A stretch of DNA of 5,607 nucleotides from Acidimicrobiia bacterium UBA6912. GTDB taxonomy: Bacteria > Actinomycetota > Acidimicrobiia > Spongiisociales > UBA5794. The notes under the pieces are model-generated. The model was not told the DNA's origin. It searched no databases and was given only the letters and a program-made list of their open reading frames with translations. The stretch lies in the NCBI GenBank assembly GCA_002450985.1, contig DKBA01000061.1, positions 1 to 5,607 of the forward strand, in the 5' to 3' direction. Below are positions 1 to 5,040 of the stretch, in pieces. Every line of letters begins with the position of its first letter. Position 1 is the first letter of the stretch. Both the position numbers and the translations under genes were made by a program.

Positions 1-766
1 CCGGGATCTGGGCGGTGGTGACGACCATGTCGGCATCGGCGACGAACGGCGCGAGTGCGGCGTGCTGCTGGGCCTGGGTGTCGGCGCCGACCTCCCGGGC
101 GTAGCCGCCCTCGTCGGCGGCGGTCGTCACCGCCTCGACGAACTTGGCGCCGAGGCTCTCGACCTGTTCCTTGGTCTCGACTCGGATGTCGTACGCGTGC
201 ACGACCGCACCGAGCCGCTTCGCCGTTGCGATCGCCTGGAGGCCGGCGACCCCGACCCCGAGGATGAGCGCCCGCGACGGCGGGATCGTGCCTGCGGCGG
301 TCACCATCATCGGGAGCAGCTTGGGTGTCGCCGTGGCGGCGAGGAGCACGGCTGCGTACCCGGCGATGTTCGCCTGTGACGAGAGCGCATCCATCGCCTG
401 GGCGATGGTCGTGCGTGGGATGGCCTCCACGGCGAGCCCGGTGAGCTTGCGATCGAGCGCCGCCCGCATGATCTCGGGGGAGAGGAACGGATCGAGGAAT
501 CCGGCGACGATCGTGCCCTCACGCATCGCCCGCAGCTCCTCGGGCTGTGGCGGGCCGACGCGGAGCACCAGATCGGCGGTGGCGGCATCCACACCCGTCG
601 TCGCTCCGACCGCCGTGTACAGCGAATCGGGGTAGCCGGCGGCCCGTCCCGCATCGGGCTCGATGACCACCTCCCATCCCCAGCCGACGTAGGTCTTCAC
701 CACATCGGGGACGGCGGCAACGCGTCGCTCGCCGGGGGCATGCTCACGTGGTATCCCTATGCGCAT
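1..766 (-). CDS. pntAA: NAD(P) transhydrogenase subunit alpha part 1 (PntAA), 3' end outside window
   Basis: This is the NAD(H)-binding domain I subunit of membrane transhydrogenase, which passes hydride between NADH and NADP+ coupled to proton movement. It is a peripheral, cytoplasmic subunit that works with PntAB and PntB. The 255 residues seen begin MRIGIPRE with ERRVA at 13-17, the usual family N-terminus. The hallmark block at 114-144 (EAIPRTTIAQAMDALSSQAN...) keeps R118, Q123, D126 and S129, with the same spacing as the Rhodospirillum rubrum RQD-loop residues R127/Q132/D135 and S138. A Rossmann loop GVGVAG lies at 170-175, followed by AYDIR with D193 as the expected NAD-ribose ligand. 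The family is usually about 370-390 residues, so roughly 120 residues and the other pnt genes should lie beyond the left edge. The ATG at 766 has no Shine-Dalgarno but has a -10-like TAGCGT seven bases upstream, suggesting a leaderless mRNA. Family call is firm. Confidence 0.95.
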   Translation of the reverse strand, partial: MRIGIPREHAPGERRVAAVPDVVKTYVGWGWEVVIEPDAGRAAGYPDSLYTAVGATTGVDAATADLVLRVGPPQPEELRAMREGTIVAGFLDPFLSPEIMRAALDRKLTGLAVEAIPRTTIAQAMDALSSQANIAGYAAVLLAATATPKLLPMMVTAAGTIPPSRALILGVGVAGLQAIATAKRLGAVVHAYDIRVETKEQVESLGAKFVEAVTTAADEGGYAREVGADTQAQQHAALAPFVADADMVVTTAQIP

Positions 767-773
767 GCCCGGC

Positions 774-779
774 ACGCTA
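774..779 (-). promoter_or_regulatory. -10 element for pntAA, leaderless-type
   Basis: On the minus strand TAGCGT (779 to 774) matches TANNNT and is followed by exactly seven bases (GCCGGGC) and then the pntAA ATG at 766. This places the expected transcription start at or next to the A of ATG, the arrangement seen in leaderless actinobacterial genes. No Shine-Dalgarno is visible in those seven bases, which agrees. No good -35 hexamer is seen. The peptidase operon has almost the same block at its start. Confidence 0.5.
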
Positions 780-805
780 ACAGGGCCCGACATGGGCTCG
801 GATTC

Positions 806-813
806 GGAGGGAG
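806..813 (+). promoter_or_regulatory. Ribosome binding site that sets the start of the 89-residue gene
   Basis: GGAGGGAG lies eight bases (counting from GGAGG) ahead of the ATG at 819. It is the strongest Shine-Dalgarno in the window. It picks 819 over the in-frame upstream ATGs at 759, 765 and 792, none of which has a comparable site. The first two would also overlap the pntAA start. Confidence 0.7.
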
Positions 814-818
814 TCGGC

Positions 819-1088
819 ATGGAGGACGCACCCGCCGTCGACGTTGCCGCCGTTCGCCAGGTGGCAGCGACCCTCGCCGGAGCGCTCGAGATCGCCGGGG
901 CACGAGAGGAGTCGGCCCGTCTCGCCGAGGCGGTGCGCCACGACGGGCCAGGCCCGGAGCAGCTCCTCGTGCTTCGGTCGGCGCTGGTCGCCACTCGCAA
1001 CCGGTGGGAGGAGCTCGCCGATCGGGACGCCGTCGTCGCCGGCCGCCGGGTGCTGGCTGCGGCGAAGCGCCTCGCGATCGATCTCTGA
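819..1088 (+). CDS. Hypothetical small helical protein, 89 residues
   Basis: I do not recognise a family. The 89-residue product is rich in Ala, Arg, Glu, Leu and Val, has one Trp (W63) and no Cys, and has no signal peptide or membrane segment. It reads as two amphipathic helices (about 8-41 and 46-86) joined by a HDGPGP turn at 41-46, so a helical hairpin or a small dimer is likely. Charges are nearly balanced (about 14 acidic and 12 Arg/Lys). The start at 819 is chosen for its strong GGAGGGAG site. The gene is divergent from pntAA across 52 bases, so the two may share control, but no functional link can be read from the sequence. Coding status is supported by the ribosome binding site and by GC-rich third positions in this frame. 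The function is unknown. Confidence 0.7.
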   Translation: MEDAPAVDVAAVRQVAATLAGALEIAGAREESARLAEAVRHDGPGPEQLLVLRSALVATRNRWEELADRDAVVAGRRVLAAAKRLAIDL

Positions 1089-1160
1089 TGAGGGGCGCCG
1101 GCGGCGGCCACGGCGTCCGTGAAGGGGGAACAGACGTGTGTTCCGCGGTCGCCGCCGGAC

Positions 1161-1186
1161 CCGGGAGGCGGTACGGTACCTCCTGG
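1161..1186 (+). terminator. Possible hairpin after the 89-residue gene
   Basis: CCGGGAGG (1161-1168) can pair with CCTCCTGG (1179-1186), eight pairs with one G-U, around a ten-base loop CGGTACGGTA. It lies about 73 bases past the stop of the 89-residue gene, with no T-tract behind it. It could be a U-less actinobacterial terminator or chance in GC-rich DNA. Confidence 0.3.
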
Positions 1187-1220
1187 CTGCCCGTCGACTG
1201 AGACACGGGAGAGATCCAGA

Positions 1221-1253
1221 AGTTCCCTTCGGTCGGCTACCTTCGGGGGAACT
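1221..1253. repeat. Inverted repeat AGTTCCC / GGGAACT
   Basis: A perfect seven-base inverted repeat, AGTTCCC (1221-1227) and GGGAACT (1247-1253), spaced by 19 bases and extendable by two G-U pairs in RNA. It brackets the -10-like TACCTT at 1238-1243 and sits directly ahead of the sigma-like segment. It may be an operator or leader hairpin of the original sigma gene. No regulator is identified. Confidence 0.35.
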
Positions 1254-1486
1254 CGATGGGGGTTCGTTGGGTCATGCCGAAACGAGGTGGCGGAGTCTCT
1301 CCGATGCCGAGCTCGTGACGGCGTGTCGCTCCGACGTCGCGGCGTTTGGCGAGCTGGTTCGCTGCCACCAGGACTTCGTGTACGGAGCTGCGCTACGTGT
1401 GGTGAGGAACCCGACGGCCGCTGAGGATCTCGCCCAGGAGGCTTTCGCCGACGCCGAGTTCATCGAGGCGACCATCGCTGTCGAGC

Positions 1487-1506
1487 GGTGACGGTCACCC
1501 GGTGAC
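1487..1506. repeat. Triple GGTGAC palindrome at the convergent gene ends
   Basis: GGTGAC, G, GTCACC, C, GGTGAC: two overlapping perfect palindromes with one-base centres. The stop of the sigma-like frame (TGA, 1489-1491) and the stop of the convergent F420-dependent gene (TCA on the plus strand, 1495-1497) both lie inside it. A one-base centre is too tight for an ordinary RNA hairpin loop without opening inner pairs, so it is not a standard terminator. A protein binding site or a recombination scar is possible. Confidence 0.4.
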
Positions 1507-1926
1507 GGCGGCGGAGCTTGCCGCCCACCCGCTCAGGCGCTGCACATGCAGCTCGATCACCGGCCCGGAGGGCGACGACGTGCGGTACTGCGGGTAGCGA
1601 GGGCGAAGGGCGGCGAGGGCCGCTGCGAGCGCCTCGGGCTCCGAGCGCACGCTCGCTACCGCATCGACCCTGACCCACCACAGCAGGTCCCAGTCGTCGT
1701 CGTACACGTCCACCAGCAGCGCCACCCTGGGGTCCGCGGCGATGTTCGCCAGGCGCTGGAGCCGACGGGTCGTCTTGGGCTTGTCGTCGACCACCGAGAC
1801 GACGTTCCCGCCGATGAGGGCGAAGACGACCGGCACGATGTGCGGTCCTGCGGGTCCGATCGTGGCGAGGCGAGCCACTCGCGACCCGGCGAGGAGCCGC
1901 AGGCACGTTGCAGCATCGAGCCTCAC
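1495..1926 (-). CDS. PPOX-class probable F420-dependent enzyme, TIGR03668 type
   Basis: A 143-residue split-barrel flavin/deazaflavin-binding protein, cytoplasmic, predicted to use coenzyme F420 in a redox reaction. The substrate is unknown. The N-terminal part has ARLATIGPAGPHIVPVVFAL (18-37), the opening strands of the PPOX fold. The middle has VDDKPKTTRRLQRLANI (46-62), DPRVALLVDVYDDDWDLLWW (65-84) and VRVDA, the pattern typical of TIGR03668 proteins, whose usual length is about 135-145 residues. The GTG start at 1926 is chosen because the family begins just before the RLDAATCLRLLAG segment and because GTG overlaps the gnd stop as GTGA, implying translational coupling. The longer frame upstream of it is only antiparallel shadow of gnd in another phase. 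It is the last gene of the peptidase-gnd operon and ends inside the GGTGAC repeat. The family call is good; F420 use is inferred from family membership. Confidence 0.88.
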   Translation of the reverse strand: MRLDAATCLRLLAGSRVARLATIGPAGPHIVPVVFALIGGNVVSVVDDKPKTTRRLQRLANIAADPRVALLVDVYDDDWDLLWWVRVDAVASVRSEPEALAAALAALRPRYPQYRTSSPSGPVIELHVQRLSGWAASSAAVTG

Positions 1927-3401
1927 GCCTCGTAGGTGCCGGCCGAGGTGGCGCCGCCGGTCCCCGTCCAGTTCGTGTGGAAGTGCTCGCCGCGCGGGCG
2001 GTCGATGCGCTCGTAGGTGTGGGCGCCGAAGTAGTCGCGCTGGGCCTGGATCAGGTTGGCCGGGAGCCTGACCGAGCGGTACGCGTCGTAGAACGCGAGC
2101 GCCGACGAGTAGGCGGGGGCGGGGATGCCGGCACGGACCGCGCGCACGACCGTTCGCCGCCATCCCGGCTCGGCGGCGGCGATCTCGTCGCGGAAGAACG
2201 GGTCGAGCAGGAGACTCGGCAGGTCCGGAGCGCGGCGGAACGCCGCGGTGATGTCGTTGAGGAAGCGGGAGCGGATGATGCAGCCCGCCCGCCACAGCCC
2301 GGCGATCGACCCGAGATCGAGATCCCACCCGTGCTCGGTGGAGGCCGCCGCCATGAGCATGAACCCCTGGGCGTACGAGACGATCTTCGAGGCGTACAGC
2401 GCATCGTGCAGATCGGCGATGACCTCGTCCGCCGGGTCGTCGAACGGCTCGACCGGCGAGCCGATCTCCGTTGCCGCCTCGAGCCGTTGCTCGACGAGCG
2501 ACGACACGATGCGTCCGTAGACGGCCTCGGCGATGAGCGACGTCGGCATCCCGATCAGCATCGAAGAGATCACGGTCCACTTGCCGGTGCCCTTCTGTCC
2601 GGCGGCGTCCAGGATCTTCTCGACGAGTGGATCGCCGTCCTCGTCGCGGAACCTCATGATGTCGGCGGTGATCTCGATGAGGAACGAGTCGAGCTTCCCC
2701 CGGTTCCAGTCGGCGAAGACGGGTGCCAGGTCCGGCGTCGGGATGCCCGTCCCGCGCCGCAGGAGGTCGTAGGCCTCGGCGATCACCTGCATGTCGCCGT
2801 ACTCGATCCCGTTGTGCACCATCTTCACGTAGTGGCCGGCCCCGTCGCTGCCGATCCAGTCGCAACAGGGGGCGCCGTCGTCGGCGACGGCGGCGATGCT
2901 CTGGAAGATCGGGCGCACGTGCTCCCATGCCCCCGCGGAGCCGCCCGGCATGATCGACGGCCCGTGGCGAGCCCCTTCCTCGCCGCCGGAGATGCCGGTT
3001 CCGATGAAGTGCAGGCCGCGTCCTTCGAGATGGGACGTGCGCCGGATGGTGTCCGTGTACTCGGAGTTCCCGCCGTCGATGATGATGTCACCTGGTTCGA
3101 GCAGCGGGACCAGCTTGTCGATGGTGGCGTCGACCGGGGTCCCGGCACGCACCATGAGCATCACGCGTCGCGGTCGCACCAGGGTGGCCACGAGCTCTTC
3201 GAGTGTGGGGGCGCCCACGACGGTGGCATCGGCGGCCTCTCCGGCCAGGAACTCGTCGATCCGCTCGGTCGTACGGTTGTGCGCGGCGACGGTGAAGCCG
3301 TGATCGGCCATGTTCAGGATCAGGTTGCGGCCCATCACGGCCAGTCCGATCACGCCGATGTCTGCATGCGGCTCCAATGTCGTCCTCTCTACGTCGATCA
3401 C
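1923..3401 (-). CDS. gnd: 6-phosphogluconate dehydrogenase, decarboxylating
   Basis: Oxidatively decarboxylates 6-phosphogluconate to ribulose 5-phosphate with reduction of NADP+, in the cytoplasmic oxidative pentose phosphate pathway. It is 492 residues, the long (GndA-like, 470-490) dimeric form. Seen: Rossmann loop GVIGLAVMG at 16-24; NRT at 42-44 after the second strand, consistent with binding the NADP 2'-phosphate; IDGGNSEY at 108-115; substrate loop GISGGEEGARHGPS at 136-149; catalytic block KMVHNGIEYGDMQ at 193-205 with K193 and E200 as general base and acid; GQKGTGKWT at 268-276; and C-terminal QRDYFGAHTYE with R455 and H461, which in the family close the partner subunit's active site. 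All key residues are present, so it should be active. The GTG start at 3401 overlaps the peptidase stop as GTGA. A TTG at 3377, behind GAGAGGA, is an alternative start and would remove eight residues before the fold. Its own stop overlaps the next start. Confidence 0.96.
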   Translation of the reverse strand: MIDVERTTLEPHADIGVIGLAVMGRNLILNMADHGFTVAAHNRTTERIDEFLAGEAADATVVGAPTLEELVATLVRPRRVMLMVRAGTPVDATIDKLVPLLEPGDIIIDGGNSEYTDTIRRTSHLEGRGLHFIGTGISGGEEGARHGPSIMPGGSAGAWEHVRPIFQSIAAVADDGAPCCDWIGSDGAGHYVKMVHNGIEYGDMQVIAEAYDLLRRGTGIPTPDLAPVFADWNRGKLDSFLIEITADIMRFRDEDGDPLVEKILDAAGQKGTGKWTVISSMLIGMPTSLIAEAVYGRIVSSLVEQRLEAATEIGSPVEPFDDPADEVIADLHDALYASKIVSYAQGFMLMAAASTEHGWDLDLGSIAGLWRAGCIIRSRFLNDITAAFRRAPDLPSLLLDPFFRDEIAAAEPGWRRTVVRAVRAGIPAPAYSSALAFYDAYRSVRLPANLIQAQRDYFGAHTYERIDRPRGEHFHTNWTGTGGATSAGTYEA

Positions 3402-4924
3402 AGCTCCGGAATGGTCTCACCGTACAGCCACGCATCGAAGACGTCGTCGACCGGTCGTCCGGCGATCTCCTCGGCGACGGCGATGAAGTCCTCGGTGCGG
3501 GCCGTGCTGCCGCCGTACCGTGCAACGTACGTGCGCAACGTGGTGAAGAAGGCGTCGTCGCCGATCTCGAGCCGCAGCGCATGCAAGGTGAGCCCGCCCC
3601 ACCGGTAGACCGAGGCGTTGAAGAGGTCGTCGGGCGGTGGGATGCCCGGGGGAGGGAGGGCCGCCAGCGCCAGCTGCTCCCGCGTGCCTGCGGTGATCTG
3701 GTCGAGGGCGGCGGGCCCTTCGGTGTGCTCCAGCCACAGCCACTCGGCATAGGTGGCGAACCCCTCGTTGAGCCAGATGTCGCCCCAGTCGGCGGGCGTG
3801 ATGTGGTCGCCGAACCACTGGTGGGCGAGCTCGTGGACGAGCACGAACTCGAAGAGCGGGCTGCTCACGAAGCCGTCGCCGAAGATGGAGAGCGTAGAGT
3901 TCTCGAGGGCGGCCGGGAACTCGGGCACCACGGCGATGCCGTAGAGGTCGAACGGGTATGGGCCGTACACGCTCTCGAGGAAGGCGACCATGTCGCCCTG
4001 CTCGCCCAGCGCGGGAGGAAGGTCGGTGGCGACGACGGGCGGGAGCACGTTGCGGATGGGGACCCCGGCCGCCGCCGAGCCCGCCGGGTCGTCGACGACG
4101 TCGAGGTCCCCGATCACCACGGTCGTCAGGTACGTCGGCATCGGCTGGTCCATCTCGTAGACGCGGGTGGTGGCGCCGATGTCGGTGATGGTGTCGGTCA
4201 GTACGCCATTGGCGACGGCGAGCAAAGGAGTGGGGACGGTCACCCGGAAGGTGAACGTGGCCTTGTCGAGCGGGTGGTCGTTGGCGGGGAACCATGACGC
4301 AGCCCCGTCTGGCTCGGACACCACATAGCTGGTGCCGTCGGTCGCCGTACGCCAGCCCACCTGGAAGGACAGGGCACGGCTGGGGATCGGGGCCGGCGTG
4401 CCCGTGTACTCGATGCGTGCGGTGAACGCCTCGCCGGCAGGGATCGGCATACTCGGCTCGATCGTGAGCTCCCGGCCCGCCCGGCTGAAATCGGCCGGCT
4501 GCTCATCGACGGTCAGATCGAGGATCTCGAAGCCGATGAAGTCGAGGTTGAACACGTCGAGCTCGATCGTCGCTGCGGCATCGATGGTGGCGATGCCGGT
4601 GAGCACATCGGTGGCGGGGTCGAAGGTGAGCTCGAGCGTGTAGTGGGCGACGTCGTAGCCGCCGTTGCCGAGGTCGGGGTAGAGGCTGTCGCCCAATCCG
4701 GCCTGGTCGCCGATCCCGGTGAGCGCCGACGGCGGAACGGTCGTGGTCGAGGTGGTCGTGGTGGTCGTGGTGGTGGCGGCAGCAGCGGTCGTGGGTGCCG
4801 CCGGAGCCGTCGTGGTCATGGGCGCCGCGGTCGTGTCGGCGGTCTCCGGCGACGGGTCTGCCGAGCTGCACCCGGCCGCCACGGCGGCGGCGGCAAGCAG
4901 AACCACGAACGGGCGAGGCCTCAT
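3398..4924 (-). CDS. M1-family metallopeptidase, predicted lipoprotein
   Basis: A 508-residue zinc aminopeptidase-like protein predicted to sit outside the membrane on a lipid anchor. Residues 1-19 (MRPRPFVVLLAAAAVAAGC) form a lipoprotein signal with C19 as the lipidated residue. Residues 20-66 are a Thr/Ala/Pro linker with a run of Thr and one Ser at 51-62. The M1 N-terminal beta domain follows (about 88-300), including SWFPANDHPLDKATF at 210-224. The catalytic domain has HELAHQWFGD at 364-373 (zinc ligands H364 and H368, E365 catalytic) and WLNEGFA at 384-390 with E387 as third ligand, giving HExxH-18-E. Y440 in VYRWGG fits the transition-state tyrosine. The exopeptidase motif GxMEN reads AALEN at 338-342. 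The large C-terminal helical domain of long M1 enzymes is missing, as in many short bacterial members. The ATG at 4924 is chosen for the signal peptide and the upstream TAGCTT; longer in-frame starts add no sensible sequence. It is first in the operon with gnd. Confidence 0.93.
   Translation of the reverse strand: MRPRPFVVLLAAAAVAAGCSSADPSPETADTTAAPMTTTAPAAPTTAAAATTTTTTTTSTTTVPPSALTGIGDQAGLGDSLYPDLGNGGYDVAHYTLELTFDPATDVLTGIATIDAAATIELDVFNLDFIGFEILDLTVDEQPADFSRAGRELTIEPSMPIPAGEAFTARIEYTGTPAPIPSRALSFQVGWRTATDGTSYVVSEPDGAASWFPANDHPLDKATFTFRVTVPTPLLAVANGVLTDTITDIGATTRVYEMDQPMPTYLTTVVIGDLDVVDDPAGSAAAGVPIRNVLPPVVATDLPPALGEQGDMVAFLESVYGPYPFDLYGIAVVPEFPAALENSTLSIFGDGFVSSPLFEFVLVHELAHQWFGDHITPADWGDIWLNEGFATYAEWLWLEHTEGPAALDQITAGTREQLALAALPPPGIPPPDDLFNASVYRWGGLTLHALRLEIGDDAFFTTLRTYVARYGGSTARTEDFIAVAEEIAGRPVDDVFDAWLYGETIPEL
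4739..4774 (-). repeat. Low-complexity Thr-codon run in the peptidase linker
   Basis: Twelve consecutive codons, all Thr (ACC/ACG) except one Ser, make a short ACC-type repeat within the lipoprotein linker (residues 51-62). It is a protein-level spacer between the lipid anchor and the enzyme and is prone to length change by slippage. Confidence 0.8.
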
Positions 4925-4931
4925 GGACGGC

Positions 4932-4937
4932 AAGCTA
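4932..4937 (-). promoter_or_regulatory. -10 element for the peptidase-gnd-F420 operon, leaderless-type
   Basis: On the minus strand TAGCTT (4937 to 4932) is followed by seven bases (GCCGTCC) and the ATG at 4924. No Shine-Dalgarno is present in that space, so a leaderless transcript starting at the ATG is likely. From -10 to ATG it matches the pntAA block at 13 of 16 positions. No clear -35 hexamer is visible. Confidence 0.5.
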
Positions 4938-5011
4938 CAGGAGCTGGGCGTGATAGACGCCGGCCGGAGGCACGGAGCCGGCGCGGCGAGCGCACCCTGC
5001 ACGCGCACGCG

Positions 5012-5017
5012 TAGAGT
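5012..5017 (+). promoter_or_regulatory. Possible -10 element for the DUF2652 gene
   Basis: TAGAGT matches TANNNT and lies 23 bases ahead of the ATG at 5041, so it would give a leader of about 17 bases. It lies in the 116-base divergent intergenic region with the peptidase operon. No -35 is recognised; the assignment is weak. Confidence 0.25.
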
Positions 5018-5040
5018 GACGGCTCCCAGCCCACCGAGGA

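Larger units (their letters stand above)
1089..1296 (+). other. Poorly coding stretch between the 89-residue gene and the sigma-like segment
   Basis: About 200 bases with no recognisable protein. The open frame from GTG 1138 crosses it, but its first 50 or so residues (Arg-rich, starting MFRGRRRTRE) resemble nothing I know and precede the point where ECF sigma similarity begins. The stretch holds two inverted repeats (1161-1186 and 1221-1253), a -10-like TACCTT at 1238-1243, and an ATG at 1256 with a G-rich site at 1245-1250 opening a 20-codon frame that closes at 1318. Confidence 0.5.
1138..1491 (+). pseudogene. Truncated ECF-type sigma-70 factor: region 2 remnant only
   Basis: The open frame from GTG 1138 codes for 117 residues. 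Residues 54-103 match the start of an ECF sigma factor: LSDAELV, then AAFGELVRCHQDFVYGAALR, then NPTAAEDLAQEAF. This is region 2.1 into 2.2, the core-RNA-polymerase-binding helices. Similarity ends at about 1446, and the last 14 residues (ADAEFIEATIAVER) do not continue the family. Region 2.3-2.4 (-10 recognition) and all of region 4 (-35 helix-turn-helix) are absent, and the other two frames do not restore them. A normal ECF factor is about 160-200 residues. The usual S/A-G-D before AAFGEL is here S-D-V, apparently one residue short. The true start is unclear: TTG 1267 would also fit, while the best ATG (1256) is in another frame. A decayed gene cut by a deletion is most likely. A short expressed protein that titrates core polymerase cannot be excluded. 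Confidence 0.65.

Noticed and set aside
759..766. ATGCGCAT palindrome giving ATG on both strands
   Set aside because: Only the minus-strand ATG (766) is used, by pntAA. The plus-strand ATG at 759 lacks a ribosome binding site, and 819 is a far better start.
740..1206. Open frames of about 150 codons on both strands overlapping the 89-residue gene
   Set aside because: Their products are Arg/Gly/Pro-rich with no domain, typical of out-of-phase readings of GC-rich DNA, and they clash with the pntAA start region or the well-signalled 819 gene.
1927..2928. Upstream extension of the F420-dependent protein frame to a 477-residue protein
   Set aside because: The extra N-terminal part is the out-of-phase reading of gnd and is Arg-rich nonsense. 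The family starts at GTG 1926.
1908..3608. A 566-codon open frame on the plus strand opposite gnd
   Set aside because: It is antiparallel to a fully convincing gnd, has Arg/Asp/Val-rich low-information sequence and matches no family. Long shadow frames are expected in GC-rich coding DNA.
3377..4297. A 306-codon plus-strand open frame opposite the peptidase
   Set aside because: It is a shadow of the metallopeptidase reading frame, with no recognisable domain and no ribosome binding site.
4736..4820. GGTCGTGGTGG-like tandem repeat as a possible CRISPR or satellite repeat
   Set aside because: It is explained by Thr codons in the lipoprotein linker; there are no regular spacers and no unit of constant length.
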